A DNA stretch of 64,000 nt from Zoogloea sp. (GTDB lineage Bacteria; Pseudomonadota; Gammaproteobacteria; Burkholderiales; Rhodocyclaceae): assembly GCA_016720685.1 (NCBI GenBank), contig JADKKC010000035.1, positions 23,566-87,565 on the forward strand. The letters are read 5' to 3'. The translations under genes were made by a program, and so were the position numbers. The notes under the pieces were generated by a model. The model ran no database searches. It was not told where the DNA came from and saw only the letters and a list, made by a program, of their open reading frames with translations. Below are positions 43,317 to 52,063 of the stretch, piece after piece. Position 1 is the first letter of the stretch. Each line of letters opens with the position of its first letter.

Positions 43317-43943
43317 TTATACCTGCACCCAAGCCGGTGCGACGACCGGGCCTTTGCCGAGGAAGTAGCCAAAGTGAATGTTCATTTCACCGATCGGCTC
43401 GATGAAGCGGCTATTGCTCAGGGAGCCGGCATTGACCGCTTCGAAGCCGACCGATTGAGCCAGCCCAGATACCTGGCCTTTGGCAGCCTCGTCATCACTG
43501 GCGACAAACACTTGGAGAGTCTTGCCTTGGCGGGCCTCGGTCGGGAGCAGTTGGGCAAAGATGGTGTTGAACGCCTTCACGACGATGGCTTCGGGCGCCA
43601 GGGCCTGGATTTCCTCGGCAGCCGAAGTGGTGTGACCGATCACCAGCGTCTTGTAGTCGGCACTGATCGGGTTGCTGATATCGACCAGAACCTTGCCGGC
43701 CAAATCACCCGCATCCTTGATGGCATCGGCGGCGGCGCCGAAAGGAATAGCCAGGATCACGACTTCGGCCAGTTTGGCGGCTGCGGCAATACCGCCACCT
43801 TGTGCCCCCTGCCCGACTTTCTCAGCGAGCGCTGCAGCTTTAGCCGGATCACGGCTACCGATGATGACTTCATGCTTGGCGCCAGCCAGCGTATGTGCCA
43901 GACCGCTGGCCATGTTTCCCGTACCGATGATGGCAACTTTCAT
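43317..43943 (-). CDS. NADPH-dependent reductase of the F420-oxidoreductase-like family (208 aa)
   Basis: A Rossmann-fold protein of the NADP oxidoreductase coenzyme F420-dependent family: MKVAIIGTGNMASGLAHTL (GxGxxA/G), then EVIIGSRDPAKAAAL, where the Arg after Ser favours NADPH, and VILAIPFGA, LVDISNPIS and VVKAFNTIFAQLL. Bacterial members without F420 usually reduce small molecules with NADPH. An AAGGAG supports the ATG at 43943. It is the first gene of the operon divergent from the LysR gene. Confidence 0.88.
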   Translation of the reverse strand: MKVAIIGTGNMASGLAHTLAGAKHEVIIGSRDPAKAAALAEKVGQGAQGGGIAAAAKLAEVVILAIPFGAAADAIKDAGDLAGKVLVDISNPISADYKTLVIGHTTSAAEEIQALAPEAIVVKAFNTIFAQLLPTEARQGKTLQVFVASDDEAAKGQVSGLAQSVGFEAVNAGSLSNSRFIEPIGEMNIHFGYFLGKGPVVAPAWVQV

Positions 43944-44001
43944 TTCGTAACTCCTTGTGGGTGTGCAGATCAGGTGTTGCCACTGTACGATTTGAAAGGT
44001 A

Positions 44002-44018
44002 TTGAGATAAATTATCAA
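44002..44018. promoter_or_regulatory. Candidate LysR-box between reductase operon and LysR gene
   Basis: TTGAGATAAATTATCAA is a 17-bp imperfect dyad (GATAA-A-TTATC inside) containing the T-N11-A pattern typical of LysR sites. It lies in the 107-bp divergent intergenic region, 33 bp before the LysR start. Confidence 0.45.
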
Positions 44019-44050
44019 AATACACCATCACTTGAAACGCCGGGTTTGCA

Positions 44051-44956
44051 ATGGATCGATTGTTAAGCATGACGGTATTCGCCAAGGCGGTTGAACTCGG
44101 CTCTTTTTCTGCGGCGGGGAACGCCCTGGAAATGTCATCACAGTTAGTCGGCAAACATGTACAGATGCTGGAGCGGCATCTGGGAGTTCGCCTGCTCAAT
44201 CGGACCACGCGTCGGCAACACCTGACCGACATTGGCCGGGAGTTCTATGAACGCACGAAGAGCATTCTGGCCGAAGTCGAGGCGGCTGAAGGTCTGGCGG
44301 CGGAAACCCGGGCAACTCCCCGTGGGCGTTTGCGCATCAACGCTCCGGTGACCTTTGGTATCCACGCGCTCTCACCCAAGCTACCTGAATATTTGGCAGC
44401 CTATCCCGAGGTAACACTGGAGCTATCAATGACCAATCGCGGCGTTGATGTCATCGACGAAGGCTACGACCTGGTCTTCCGGATCGGTCAACTCACCGAT
44501 AGCGGCTTGATTGCCCGCCCGCTGGCCCCCTATCGCCTAATTCTATGTGCGGCCCCCAGCTATCTGGCGGCGCGAGGGCCCATCAACACGCCGCAGGATC
44601 TCGCTCGACAGGAGTGTCTGGGTTTCCTGCACCCTGAATTGAGCAAGCGGTGGACCTTGATCGGGCCAGAGGGTGCGGTGACCGTCCCGGTTTCCGGCCG
44701 TTTGATGGTGGATAGCGGCGAAGCCTTGATGGCTGCGGCTGTCGCCGGCGTGGGCGTATTGCTGCAACCCTTCGAAATTGTTGAGCCCTACCTCGCATCC
44801 GGGAAGTTGGTGAGGCTACTCCCCGAATACAGCGCCCCGACACGGCCCATGCACATTCTGTACGCGCCCGACCGGCGGATGACGCCAAAGCTACGCAGCT
44901 TCATCGAGTTTGTGATGGCGAATTTTGGGCCGGATACTCAGGTGGCTGTTGATTGA
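44051..44956 (+). CDS. LysR-type transcriptional regulator (301 aa)
   Basis: A complete LysR regulator: winged helix MDRLLSMTVFAKAVELGSFSAA and LERHLGVRLLNRTTRR, linker helix, and effector domain starting GRLRINAPVTFGIHALSP with the inner cleft IDEGYDLVFRIGQLTDSGL and the C-terminal GVGVLLQPFEIVEPYL. This belongs to the subgroup often found beside oxidoreductase genes. It is divergent from the reductase-hydrolase-tautomerase operon and probably regulates it. Confidence 0.92.
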   Translation: MDRLLSMTVFAKAVELGSFSAAGNALEMSSQLVGKHVQMLERHLGVRLLNRTTRRQHLTDIGREFYERTKSILAEVEAAEGLAAETRATPRGRLRINAPVTFGIHALSPKLPEYLAAYPEVTLELSMTNRGVDVIDEGYDLVFRIGQLTDSGLIARPLAPYRLILCAAPSYLAARGPINTPQDLARQECLGFLHPELSKRWTLIGPEGAVTVPVSGRLMVDSGEALMAAAVAGVGVLLQPFEIVEPYLASGKLVRLLPEYSAPTRPMHILYAPDRRMTPKLRSFIEFVMANFGPDTQVAVD

Positions 44957-45049
44957 AACAAGCTGAAGTTTGCTTGCGCCGTATCAACGATGACACTGCG
45001 TGCCTGAATTATTGCTGGGAGTTGCTCGGCAAGAAAGTCGAGCAAACTT

Positions 45050-45469
45050 CTGACCGACGACGCAGCCAACCGTCTTGCTGCCGGGCCACAGCTCGGGGAT
45101 GGCGGTTGCTCTTGCCCGCCACCTTCTCCTGGCCGAGCACCAGCCCCAATTCGGTCGAAAAGGCGCTGACCATGTGGACCAGTGGGGCATCACCGTCGGC
45201 CGAACGGCGCAGTGTGCATGGCGCACACCGCAATCACCAGGATCTGCCGGAAGTCGTGGCGGGTCCCGTTGCTCGGCTGACGCGGATCTTCAAGCTCACT
45301 GAGTTTCTCCATCAGACTGACTCCCGCTCCACGCATTTCCGTCACCCAAAAGACGAGAGTAGACGCGCTTTTGAGAGGGTCCACAAGATGATTGCGTAAC
45401 GCATTGAAGAGGAATGGATTTTTTTGAAATTCGCAGATGAAGCATGCCGTTCGAGTGCGATGGCCCTGC
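45050..45469 (-). mobile_element. ISAs1-family remnant, multiply deleted
   Basis: The right end is TTCGAGTGCGATGGCCCTG at about 45451-45469. Inside are the transposase N-terminus (MEKLSELEDPRQPSNGTRHDF followed by RQILVIAVCAM), a jump to SADGDAPLVHMVSAFSTELG, then a jump to PGSKTVGCVV. The other end is lost near 45050. It shares part of its deletion pattern with the copy at 41274-41958. Confidence 0.65.
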
Positions 45470-45573
45470 CCGTGCTGCTCGGTGCGGCCAAGCCGGTTAA
45501 TATACTGACGCCGACGGTAACGGTGCGCCGTATCGTCAATATGACGGCGCTGACCGTGATCGATGACAATTGA
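45463..45573 (+). pseudogene. C-terminal fragment of malic enzyme/phosphate acetyltransferase (MaeB-like)
   Basis: The 36 codons after the ISAs1 end read LPVLLGAAKPVNILTPTVTV, then RRIVNMTALTVIDDN and a stop. This is the conserved C-terminus of the phosphotransacetylase-like domain of NADP malic enzymes. The rest of the gene is absent; the IS border is its 5' limit. Confidence 0.6.
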
Positions 45574-45700
45574 TTTTCATTGGCGGCTTCGGTCTCGACC
45601 GAGGCTGCCGAATAGTTGCAGTTGATCAAGATCATGGCCGGCTATTTGTCGGCGGACGCTCCAGTGTAGATATCCCGAAATCCCAACAGATGAGTCCTTC

Positions 45701-46654
45701 ATGATCTCCGAGTTTTTATCCACACTGGAATTCTCGTTTTCAGTTACCGGCCCGATTTTTGTCATTCTTGGCCTCGGCGCGTGGCTGAAGCGGATTGGAA
45801 TGATCAATGACGCTTTTATCGAGGTTGGTTCTCGCCTGGTGTTCATGGTTACGCTACCTGCGCTCCTGTTTATCAGCGTCAGCAAGACCAGGCTGGATGC
45901 ATCGGTCAATTTTTCCTTGATCGGTTTCGGATTGCTCTCCACGGTCGCGGTATGGGTCGCGAGTGAGTTGATTGCACGTCTGGTCGTGCGTGAGCCACGC
46001 GACCGAGGCGTCGTGGTGCAAGGCGTGTTCCGTTCAAATCTCGGGATCATTGGTCTGGCGTACTGTGTTAATGCTTATGGCAACACCGGCCTGGTTGCAG
46101 CATCGCTCTATGTCGGTCTGGTGACTATTGTTTACAACATATTGTCAGTGGTTTCCTTGAATAGGTCGCTGCACGGTCGTCAAAGCGTGGGCCGGCTTCT
46201 TCGCGCCATTGCATTGAATCCCCTGATCATCGGGATCGTGTTGGCACTCCCGATTTCCATATCAGGCATCCAATTACCCAGGATCCTGCTCCAGTCAGGT
46301 GAATACTTCGCAAATATGACCTTGCCTCTCGCCTTGCTATGCACTGGTGGGGCATTGGATTTTCGCAGTTTGCGCCATGATCCTCGTGACACCTTGATTG
46401 CTACGACAGGGAAGCTGCTGTTCATGCCGTTGGTATCGACACTGGCCGCAATCGCGGTGGGTTTTCGTGGCATGGATCTTGGAATCGTACTGCTGATGTC
46501 GTCCGCGCCAAGCGCAGCATCGGGATATGCCATGGTTCGTGCGATGGGTGGAAACTCTGCACTTGCCGCAAATATTGTGGCCCTGACTACCGTGGGTTCT
46601 TTGATCTCTACCAGCGCTGGAATCGTCATCTTGAAGGGCCTGGACTTGATGTAG
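45701..46654 (+). CDS. AEC-family transporter (317 aa)
   Basis: An inner-membrane permease of the auxin efflux carrier family with about 10 hydrophobic segments and the inverted five-helix repeat. Recognisable blocks are GPIFVILGLGAWLKRIGMINDAF near the start, RSNLGIIGLAYCVNAYG in the middle of repeat 1, NPLIIGIVLALPISISG and MTLPLALLCTGGALDF in repeat 2, and SSAPSAASGYAMVRAMGGN near the end. Bacterial AEC proteins include malate and other carboxylate transporters. The malic enzyme fragment upstream fits a former malate module, but this is inference. Confidence 0.85.
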   Translation: MISEFLSTLEFSFSVTGPIFVILGLGAWLKRIGMINDAFIEVGSRLVFMVTLPALLFISVSKTRLDASVNFSLIGFGLLSTVAVWVASELIARLVVREPRDRGVVVQGVFRSNLGIIGLAYCVNAYGNTGLVAASLYVGLVTIVYNILSVVSLNRSLHGRQSVGRLLRAIALNPLIIGIVLALPISISGIQLPRILLQSGEYFANMTLPLALLCTGGALDFRSLRHDPRDTLIATTGKLLFMPLVSTLAAIAVGFRGMDLGIVLLMSSAPSAASGYAMVRAMGGNSALAANIVALTTVGSLISTSAGIVILKGLDLM

Positions 46655-46683
46655 CCTGGTGATCAACGGCCAAATCCGGCTAA

Positions 46684-47622
46684 TTAGCCTGCAACCGCGC
46701 TTACGAGTTTCTCATTGAGAGCCAGATCCCACGGCGCCAGTTCACCGCCAAAGCGGGCTGCCAGGAAATCAACCAGCAGGCGAAGCGCCAATGGTTGATG
46801 CTGGCGTGACAGATAGATGGCGTGTATGCCCAGCACCTCCGGTTCGTAGTCGGGCAGCAGATGTACCAGCCGGCCGGCCCCCAGGCCGTCGTCCAGGTAG
46901 TAGGTTGGCAGCATGCCGATACCGGCGCCGGATAGCACGGCTCGACGCAACACGGCGGTCTCGTTAGTGTGGAAGCTCCAATTGACCGGCACAGTGAGTG
47001 TCGCTCCATTGCGGCTCAGGCGATATTGTTTGCCAATGCCGAAAGCGTGCGCGATGCAGCAATGCTGCCGCAGATCGTCGGCAGTGCGCGGCAGGCTGTG
47101 GCGTTGCAGGTAATCGGGCGAGGCGCACAGCATCGAGCGACAGCGTGCCAGGGGCCGTGCGATCATCGCCGGGTCGAGCGTATTCGTGATGCGAACTGCC
47201 AGATCGACACGATCGGCAACCAGATCGGTTGGTTTGTCGCCCACCGAAAGCATGATCTCCACTTGCGGGTACTGCCGCTGGAAGTCGATCAACACCGGCG
47301 TTAACTGGGCATCGGCAAAGGACGCCGTGGTGGTCACCCTCAGCACACCGGCGGGTTCGCGGCTGCGCTCGGCGGCGATGAAGCGTGCTTCTTCAGCTAG
47401 CTCGAGCATCTGCCGGCAAGCGGGCAATGCCGCTAGGCCGGCATCGGTCAGGCTGAGCTTGCGGGTGGTTCGATGCAACAGCCGGGCATCAAACCAGTCC
47501 TCGGCAGCGGCGAGATAGCGGCTGACCATGGCCGCCGACATGTCGAGATGCTCGGCAGCCAGAGTCAGGCTGCCTCGGTCGGCGACTTCGACAAAGACAC
47601 GTACGGCGGTGAGGCGATCCAT
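46684..47622 (-). CDS. LysR-type transcriptional regulator (312 aa)
   Basis: A complete LysR protein with winged helix (MDRLTAVRVFVEVADRGSLTLAAEHL, MVSRYLAAAEDWFDARLLHRTTRK) and effector domain (GVLRVTTTASFADAQLTP, VADRVDLAVRITNTLDPAMIARPL, GAGIGMLPTYYLDDGL). The ATG at 47622 is used; an extension to 47646 has no ribosome binding site. It is divergent from the MBL-fold gene with a strong inverted repeat in between, so it is probably the regulator of the MBL/DsbA-like pair. Confidence 0.92.
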   Translation of the reverse strand: MDRLTAVRVFVEVADRGSLTLAAEHLDMSAAMVSRYLAAAEDWFDARLLHRTTRKLSLTDAGLAALPACRQMLELAEEARFIAAERSREPAGVLRVTTTASFADAQLTPVLIDFQRQYPQVEIMLSVGDKPTDLVADRVDLAVRITNTLDPAMIARPLARCRSMLCASPDYLQRHSLPRTADDLRQHCCIAHAFGIGKQYRLSRNGATLTVPVNWSFHTNETAVLRRAVLSGAGIGMLPTYYLDDGLGAGRLVHLLPDYEPEVLGIHAIYLSRQHQPLALRLLVDFLAARFGGELAPWDLALNEKLVSAVAG

Positions 47623-47656
47623 TTCATCGATCCATGCAATAAACAATCAATCAGAT

Positions 47657-47693
47657 CGAACTTTATCAACCACTTTGCAAAATATAAAGTTCG
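47657..47693. promoter_or_regulatory. Strong inverted-repeat operator candidate
   Basis: CGAACTTTAT (47657-47666) and ATAAAGTTCG (47684-47693) are perfect 10-bp arms separated by 17 bp, with further pairing TCAGA/TCTGA outside. The arms lie in the 108-bp divergent region between the LysR and MBL genes. Confidence 0.6.
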
Positions 47694-47730
47694 CTCCGTT
47701 CTGATTGCCTATCTTTTTACGGAGACCACC

Positions 47731-48624
47731 ATGACCACATCACGCAAATTTTCACGCCTCATCCTTCCCGCCCTGATGACACTGGGCATTGTGGCATCGA
47801 CCGGCGCTGGCGCCGAGCCTGCCGCAGCGTTGAGCATCAAGACCTATAACGCCGATGGCAACAGTTTTCACGTCAATGCCGTGGTCGTCAGTGGCAAGCG
47901 CGAAGCCGTCGTCATCGACACTGGCTTTACGCGCGCCGATGCATTGCGCGTTGCCGCCAATGTGCTTGATAGCGGCAAGGCGCTGAAAGCCATCTTCATC
48001 AGCAACGCCGACCCCGACTTCTACTTTGGTGCAGAAGTGCTCAAGGGCCTCTTCCCGCAGGCCCAGGTGCTGACCACTCCGGCTGTGCGCGAAAAAATTC
48101 AGGCCAAGCTGGCCGCCAAGGTCGCCTTCTGGGGACCAAAGATGGGTGCCAACGCACCGCAGCAGCCGGTCTTGCCCGACCTGCTGAGTGGTACCACGCT
48201 GAGCGTTGATGGCGAAACCATCGAGGTCCGTGGTACTGGCGGCGAGCTCGCCCACCGCCCCTACGTGTGGATTCCGTCGATCAAGACGGTCGCCGGCAAT
48301 ATTGCCATTTTTGGCAACCTGCATGTATGGACCGCCGACACCCAGAAGCCGAGCGAACGCCAAGCCTGGTTTGCCCAACTGGACGAAATTGAAGCCCTCA
48401 AACCTGTCACCGTCGTGCCTGGACACATGGCCCCCGGCACGCCTCTGGACTCCAGCTCGATTCGCTACACCCGTGACTACCTGCAGCGTTTTGACAGCGA
48501 AGCCGCCAAAGCCAAAAACGCCGCCGAGCTGATCGAAGCAATGAAGAAGGCCTACCCGCAGGCCGGCCTGGGTATCGCGCTGGACATCGGTGCCAAGGTC
48601 AACAAAGGCGAGATGAAGTGGTAA
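47731..48624 (+). CDS. Exported MBL-fold protein with altered metal-binding motif (297 aa)
   Basis: A metallo-beta-lactamase-fold protein with a signal peptide (LILPALMTLGIVASTGAGA). The fold is supported by NAVVVSGKREAVVIDTGFTRADALRVA and by VTVVPGHMAPG with the later His. The site of the usual HxHxDH motif reads ISNADPDFYFGAEVL, so the three His ligands are missing and only Asp residues remain. The enzyme may use metal differently or not be a hydrolase. It is followed by a DsbA-like gene and faces a LysR gene. Confidence 0.8.
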   Translation: MTTSRKFSRLILPALMTLGIVASTGAGAEPAAALSIKTYNADGNSFHVNAVVVSGKREAVVIDTGFTRADALRVAANVLDSGKALKAIFISNADPDFYFGAEVLKGLFPQAQVLTTPAVREKIQAKLAAKVAFWGPKMGANAPQQPVLPDLLSGTTLSVDGETIEVRGTGGELAHRPYVWIPSIKTVAGNIAIFGNLHVWTADTQKPSERQAWFAQLDEIEALKPVTVVPGHMAPGTPLDSSSIRYTRDYLQRFDSEAAKAKNAAELIEAMKKAYPQAGLGIALDIGAKVNKGEMKW

Positions 48625-48717
48625 TCGACTAAACCAACTTCGCCCCGAATAAGGGCGTTGCGGGAAACCGAAAGCACTTTGCACGCATCCAAGGACCATT
48701 CAACCGGAACGCTGACC

Positions 48718-49398
48718 ATGATCACCCTGCATTACATCTACGACCCGCTCTGCGGCTGGTGCTACGGTGCCGCCCCACTGCTCAAGGCGGCTCGCCGGGT
48801 GCTCGACGTCCAGGCTCACGGTGGCGGCATGATGATCGGTGCAAACCGCCAGCGGGTCACGCCGCAGCTACGCGCCTACGTCCAGCAGCACGACACACGG
48901 ATCGCCCAGTTGACCGGCCAACCATTCGGCCAGGCATATAACGACGGCCTGCTGCACGACACCGATGCCGTACTTGACTCCGAACCACCCACCGCCGCCG
49001 TGTTGGCCGCCGATGCCATCGCAGGACGTGGACTGGATATGCTGACGCAGTTGCAGACCGCACATTACGTTGATGGGCGCCGGATTGCCGAACGCAGCGT
49101 GTTGATCGAAGTCGCCGCCAAACTCGGCCTCGGTGCCAGTGCCTTCGCTGTGGCACTGGATAGCCAGCAGGGCGAAGCAGTGCACCACCATATCCAGGCC
49201 ACCCGCCGCCTGATGGCCCAGGTCGCCGCCCGCGGCTTTCCAAGCTTCGTGCTCAATATCGATGGTGTCTTGCACAACATCGATATTGCTGCCTATCTGG
49301 GCGACCCACAGGCCTTCCAGGACTGGCTGTTCAGGCAGGCAGATATCGCTGAACGCAATACTGAATTGTTTCGCAATGTCGATGGTTGCGGCACTTGA
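48718..49398 (+). CDS. DsbA-family thioredoxin-fold protein (226 aa)
   Basis: A FrnE/DsbA-like protein without signal peptide, so cytosolic. The redox motif C-G-W-C stands in YDPLCGWCYGAAPLLKAA near the N-terminus, and the cis-Pro loop is RGFPSFVLNIDG near the C-terminus. Related proteins are disulfide oxidoreductases or 2-hydroxychromene isomerase-like. The ATG at 48718 (MITLHYIYD) gives the family N-terminus. It is 93 bp after the MBL gene and probably in the same LysR-controlled transcript. Confidence 0.85.
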   Translation: MITLHYIYDPLCGWCYGAAPLLKAARRVLDVQAHGGGMMIGANRQRVTPQLRAYVQQHDTRIAQLTGQPFGQAYNDGLLHDTDAVLDSEPPTAAVLAADAIAGRGLDMLTQLQTAHYVDGRRIAERSVLIEVAAKLGLGASAFAVALDSQQGEAVHHHIQATRRLMAQVAARGFPSFVLNIDGVLHNIDIAAYLGDPQAFQDWLFRQADIAERNTELFRNVDGCGT

Positions 49399-49443
49399 GC
49401 TGAATCGCCTGGTCCTTCACCACGACACATCAGAATCTGCCAC

Positions 49444-49581
49444 TTATTGGGCAGGGCCAAATGTCAGTCCGGCGACAAAATGCTTCTGCATGGCAAAGAA
49501 CATGAGTACCGAAGGCAGTGCGGTAAGGAGAGAACCTGCAGATACAAGACTCCAGGCCGTCGTCCACTGCTCTTTCAGCGC
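49444..49581 (-). pseudogene. C-terminal fragment of a sugar ABC transporter permease
   Basis: The last 40 or so codons of a MalG/UgpE-type permease: EQWTTAWSLVSAGSLLTALP, then VLMFFAMQKHFVAGLTFG and a stop at 49444. The pattern LP...Q+HFVAGLT is a hallmark of this C-terminus. Everything upstream is lost and replaced near 49580 by an enoyl-CoA hydratase fragment on the other strand. Confidence 0.5.
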
Positions 49582-49760
49582 GGATATCGGAGAGCGGTAC
49601 GGTTTCGTGAATCGGTCTATCCCAGACGCCGAACTCGACGCCTTCGTTGATTCCCTGGCAGAGCGCATGGGGCGGTTCGAGACGCGTGCGCTGGCGACCG
49701 GCAAGAAGATGGTCAACGCTCGCGCCGGTGTTCCGTCAGAAGGCGATCTCTGGACCTCGA
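49578..49760 (+). pseudogene. Fragment of an enoyl-CoA hydratase/isomerase
   Basis: About 60 codons read GERYGFVNRSIPDAELDAFV and MGRFETRALATGKKMVNAR, resembling the C-terminal helices of crotonase-family proteins. No start or active site remains. With the permease piece beside it, it forms a patch of unrelated gene ends. Confidence 0.45.
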
Positions 49761-49767
49761 ACCCGGC

Positions 49768-49955
49768 AGCTGATGGCCGGATCGAGGCAGCGAGGGCGTC
49801 AAATTGCTCGCCGAATAGCGGACATTGAGCAATATCCGACGAAGCTTTCAGTATTTAAATTGGATGACTGCCTCGACTGGCCGGTCATGGCCGGGTCGAG
49901 GCAGTGAGTACGACAGAATGCTCGCCGAATACCGAACATTGATATTGATCTCCGT
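49768..49955. repeat. Imperfect tandem duplication with palindrome
   Basis: Two blocks (about 49768-49840 and 49883-49955) share ATGGCCGGRTCGAGGCAG, then GCTCGCCGAATA and ACATTGA in the same order. In the second, CTGCCTCGAC...GTCGAGGCAG (about 49867-49905) forms a 10-bp stem. The 49399-50017 region holds only such fragments; no intact gene is visible. Confidence 0.45.
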
Positions 49956-50017
49956 CACCACATGGCGGTGCTGGCAAGTCGTTTGCCGAGGCGTGAGATC
50001 GAAGCGGCATTAAATTT

Positions 50018-50872
50018 CTATCCTTTATAACCTTCAGTGCCTTGCCATGCGCGACGCTGCACCGCAATGACTAAAAAGCAAATGCCGAACGCCGCCAGCG
50101 GCAACGTCGATGGCTCCGGCACGGTGCGGGCCAAGCCCGGTTCGGCATAGAGGAAGTCGTCCATCACCACGAGATCGTCGTTAGGATTGCCGAGTACACC
50201 ATTGCTCACAATGGTGTTGAGCCCAGAGGTGATACGCACACGGCCGATCGTCTCGCCCGAACCCGCTATCCCGCCCAGAAAGCTCAAGCCTTGGTTGCCG
50301 GCCGCACTAGCGAAGCGCGAATAGATCAGTGCACCGTTCTGGTCGAAGAACTCGAGCCGCGTTGTATCCGATGCTTCTACGTCGACGAAAATCAGGCCGA
50401 AGGCACTTGTGGTCGCCGCGACCGATGTGCCGGGCAGAAAAAACGACACGTCGGTAATGTTGCTATTGACCGCGGTGAACAGTTTCTGCGCGCTGAAGGC
50501 CTGGAGGTCGCTTCCGAACCCGAACAACACCGGTGACGCCGTTCCCGCATTGGCGCTCACCATGAAACCCGTGCCCGGCGTGCTCAACTCGAGGCCGCGC
50601 GGCGAGTTGCTATTAAAGAAATTGCCGGCCAGGTTGTTGGGGTCGGAGGCGGTGGCCGGAACCCCATCCCAGTTGATCTCGCGCCGAAGACCACCGAAAG
50701 AGCCATTGGCCCCCGCAGCTATTCCGCCGCCGACTGCGCTGCGAAAAGCGTCCCGCACGGCGGTAATCGATGCCGCATCGCTGCCCGAGCCTTCAAACGT
50801 CATGAACGACGCCCAGGCCTGAGCTGGCAAAACCAACGTGACAAAGACTGCAATCTTTAAGAAACGGATCAT
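50018..50872 (-). CDS. PEP-CTERM-anchored exported protein (284 aa)
   Basis: From the ATG at 50872 with a GAGGAG ribosome binding site, the protein has a signal peptide (FLKIAVFVTLVLPAQAWA) and the C-terminal sorting signal VPEPSTLPLAAFGICFLVI followed by basic QRRAW. The body is rich in Gly, Ser and Asn, with FEGSGSDAASITAVRDAFR at the start and LEFFDQNGALIYSRF later, resembling PEP-CTERM proteins of unknown role in the extracellular matrix. It is the second such protein in the island. Confidence 0.85.
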   Translation of the reverse strand: MIRFLKIAVFVTLVLPAQAWASFMTFEGSGSDAASITAVRDAFRSAVGGGIAAGANGSFGGLRREINWDGVPATASDPNNLAGNFFNSNSPRGLELSTPGTGFMVSANAGTASPVLFGFGSDLQAFSAQKLFTAVNSNITDVSFFLPGTSVAATTSAFGLIFVDVEASDTTRLEFFDQNGALIYSRFASAAGNQGLSFLGGIAGSGETIGRVRITSGLNTIVSNGVLGNPNDDLVVMDDFLYAEPGLARTVPEPSTLPLAAFGICFLVIAVQRRAWQGTEGYKG

Positions 50873-51096
50873 GAAAATCTCCTCGTAGAGTCTGTGGGCC
50901 AAACGTTAGTGCCTTGGCACATTGCTCCTTGGCGAAATGATTAAATGCAAGGAACTATGTAACGAAGAATCGACGCATAAAGCGTACCGTCTTTGAAATA
51001 TCCATTGAGATCAGCCACCTGTCATGGATGTTGCAGAAATATGAACGCGTGGTGTAAAGAATGTCGACAGTTGGGCGGGCTTGCACCCGCAGATGA

Positions 51097-52041
51097 GTGA
51101 CATGCAGGCTCGTGCCGGATGCGTCGTTTGCGATTCGCCCCTCCCAGGACACCTTCCTTCGCGTGTTCCGGGTGCTCGACCCGAAGCAGTTCGAGACGGT
51201 GTTCCGGCGCTGGGTGGGCGGGATCGTTGGCGCACTCGATGGCGTGCTCGCCGTCGATGGCAAGACACTGCGCCGTTCGGCCGACGGTGATGCCCCACCG
51301 GTGCACATGGTCAGCGCCTTCTCGACCGAATTGGGGCTGGTGCTCGGCCAGGAGAAAGTCGCGGGCAAGAGCAACGAGATCACCGCCATCCCCGAGCTGC
51401 TCGAAGCCTTGCACATCAAGGGCTTGCTGGTGAGCATCGACGCCATGGGCTGCCAGCGCGAGATCGCCGCCAGGATCGTCGAGAAGGGGGGCGATTACCT
51501 GCTGGCCGTCAAGGGTAACCAACCCACGCTGCACCAGCAGGTGCGCGATCTCATCAGCGATGCCCAGCGGGCCAACGACGGCTTCAAGCACGTGGACAGC
51601 GCCCACGGCAGAACGGTGCTGCAGCTCAGCGGGGTCGCCGCCAGCGGCGCGGAGATCGACCCCGAGCTGTGGCCCGGCTGCAAGACGGTCGGCTGCGTCG
51701 TCTCGCAGCGGGTGGTCGGCGACAAGGTCGCTGAGCTGGAGGCGCGCTACTACATCAGCTCGCGCAGCCTCAGTGCCGAGGCCTTGGCCAAGACCGTGCG
51801 CGCGCACTGGGCCATCGAGAACCGCCTGCACTGGATGCTCGACGTCTGCTTCGGCGAGGATGACTGCATGATCCGCAAGGACCACGCCCCGCAGAACCTC
51901 TCCCTGCTCAAGAAGATCGTGCTGAACCTGATCCGTGCGGACAAAACCGACACCGCCAAGACGAGCCTGCGACTCAAGCGCAAACGGGCGGCCTGGGATG
52001 ACGATATCCGTATGAAAATGCTCGGGATTCATCCGTTATGA
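51097..52041 (+). pseudogene. ISAs1-family transposase, N-terminally truncated (314 codons)
   Basis: From PSQDTFLRVFRVLDPKQFE onward the ISAs1 transposase is complete: GVLAVDGKTLRRSADG, LLVSIDAMGCQREIAARIV, YLLAVKGNQPTLHQ, RAHWAIENRLHWMLDVCFGEDD and KMLGIHPL at the end. The N-terminal 65-80 residues (seen in the fragments at 41.8 and 45.3 kb as MEKLSELEDPRQP) are missing and replaced by unrelated sequence, so it is probably inactive. Confidence 0.85.
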
Positions 52042-52063
52042 CTTTTGAATGCGATGGCCCTGG
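51130..52063 (+). mobile_element. ISAs1-family element, left end lost
   Basis: The right end TTGAATGCGATGGCCCTGG (to 52063) matches the end of the 41.3-kb derivative. No left terminal repeat is found before about 51130. It abuts the polymerase gene directly and removed its 5' part. Confidence 0.75.
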
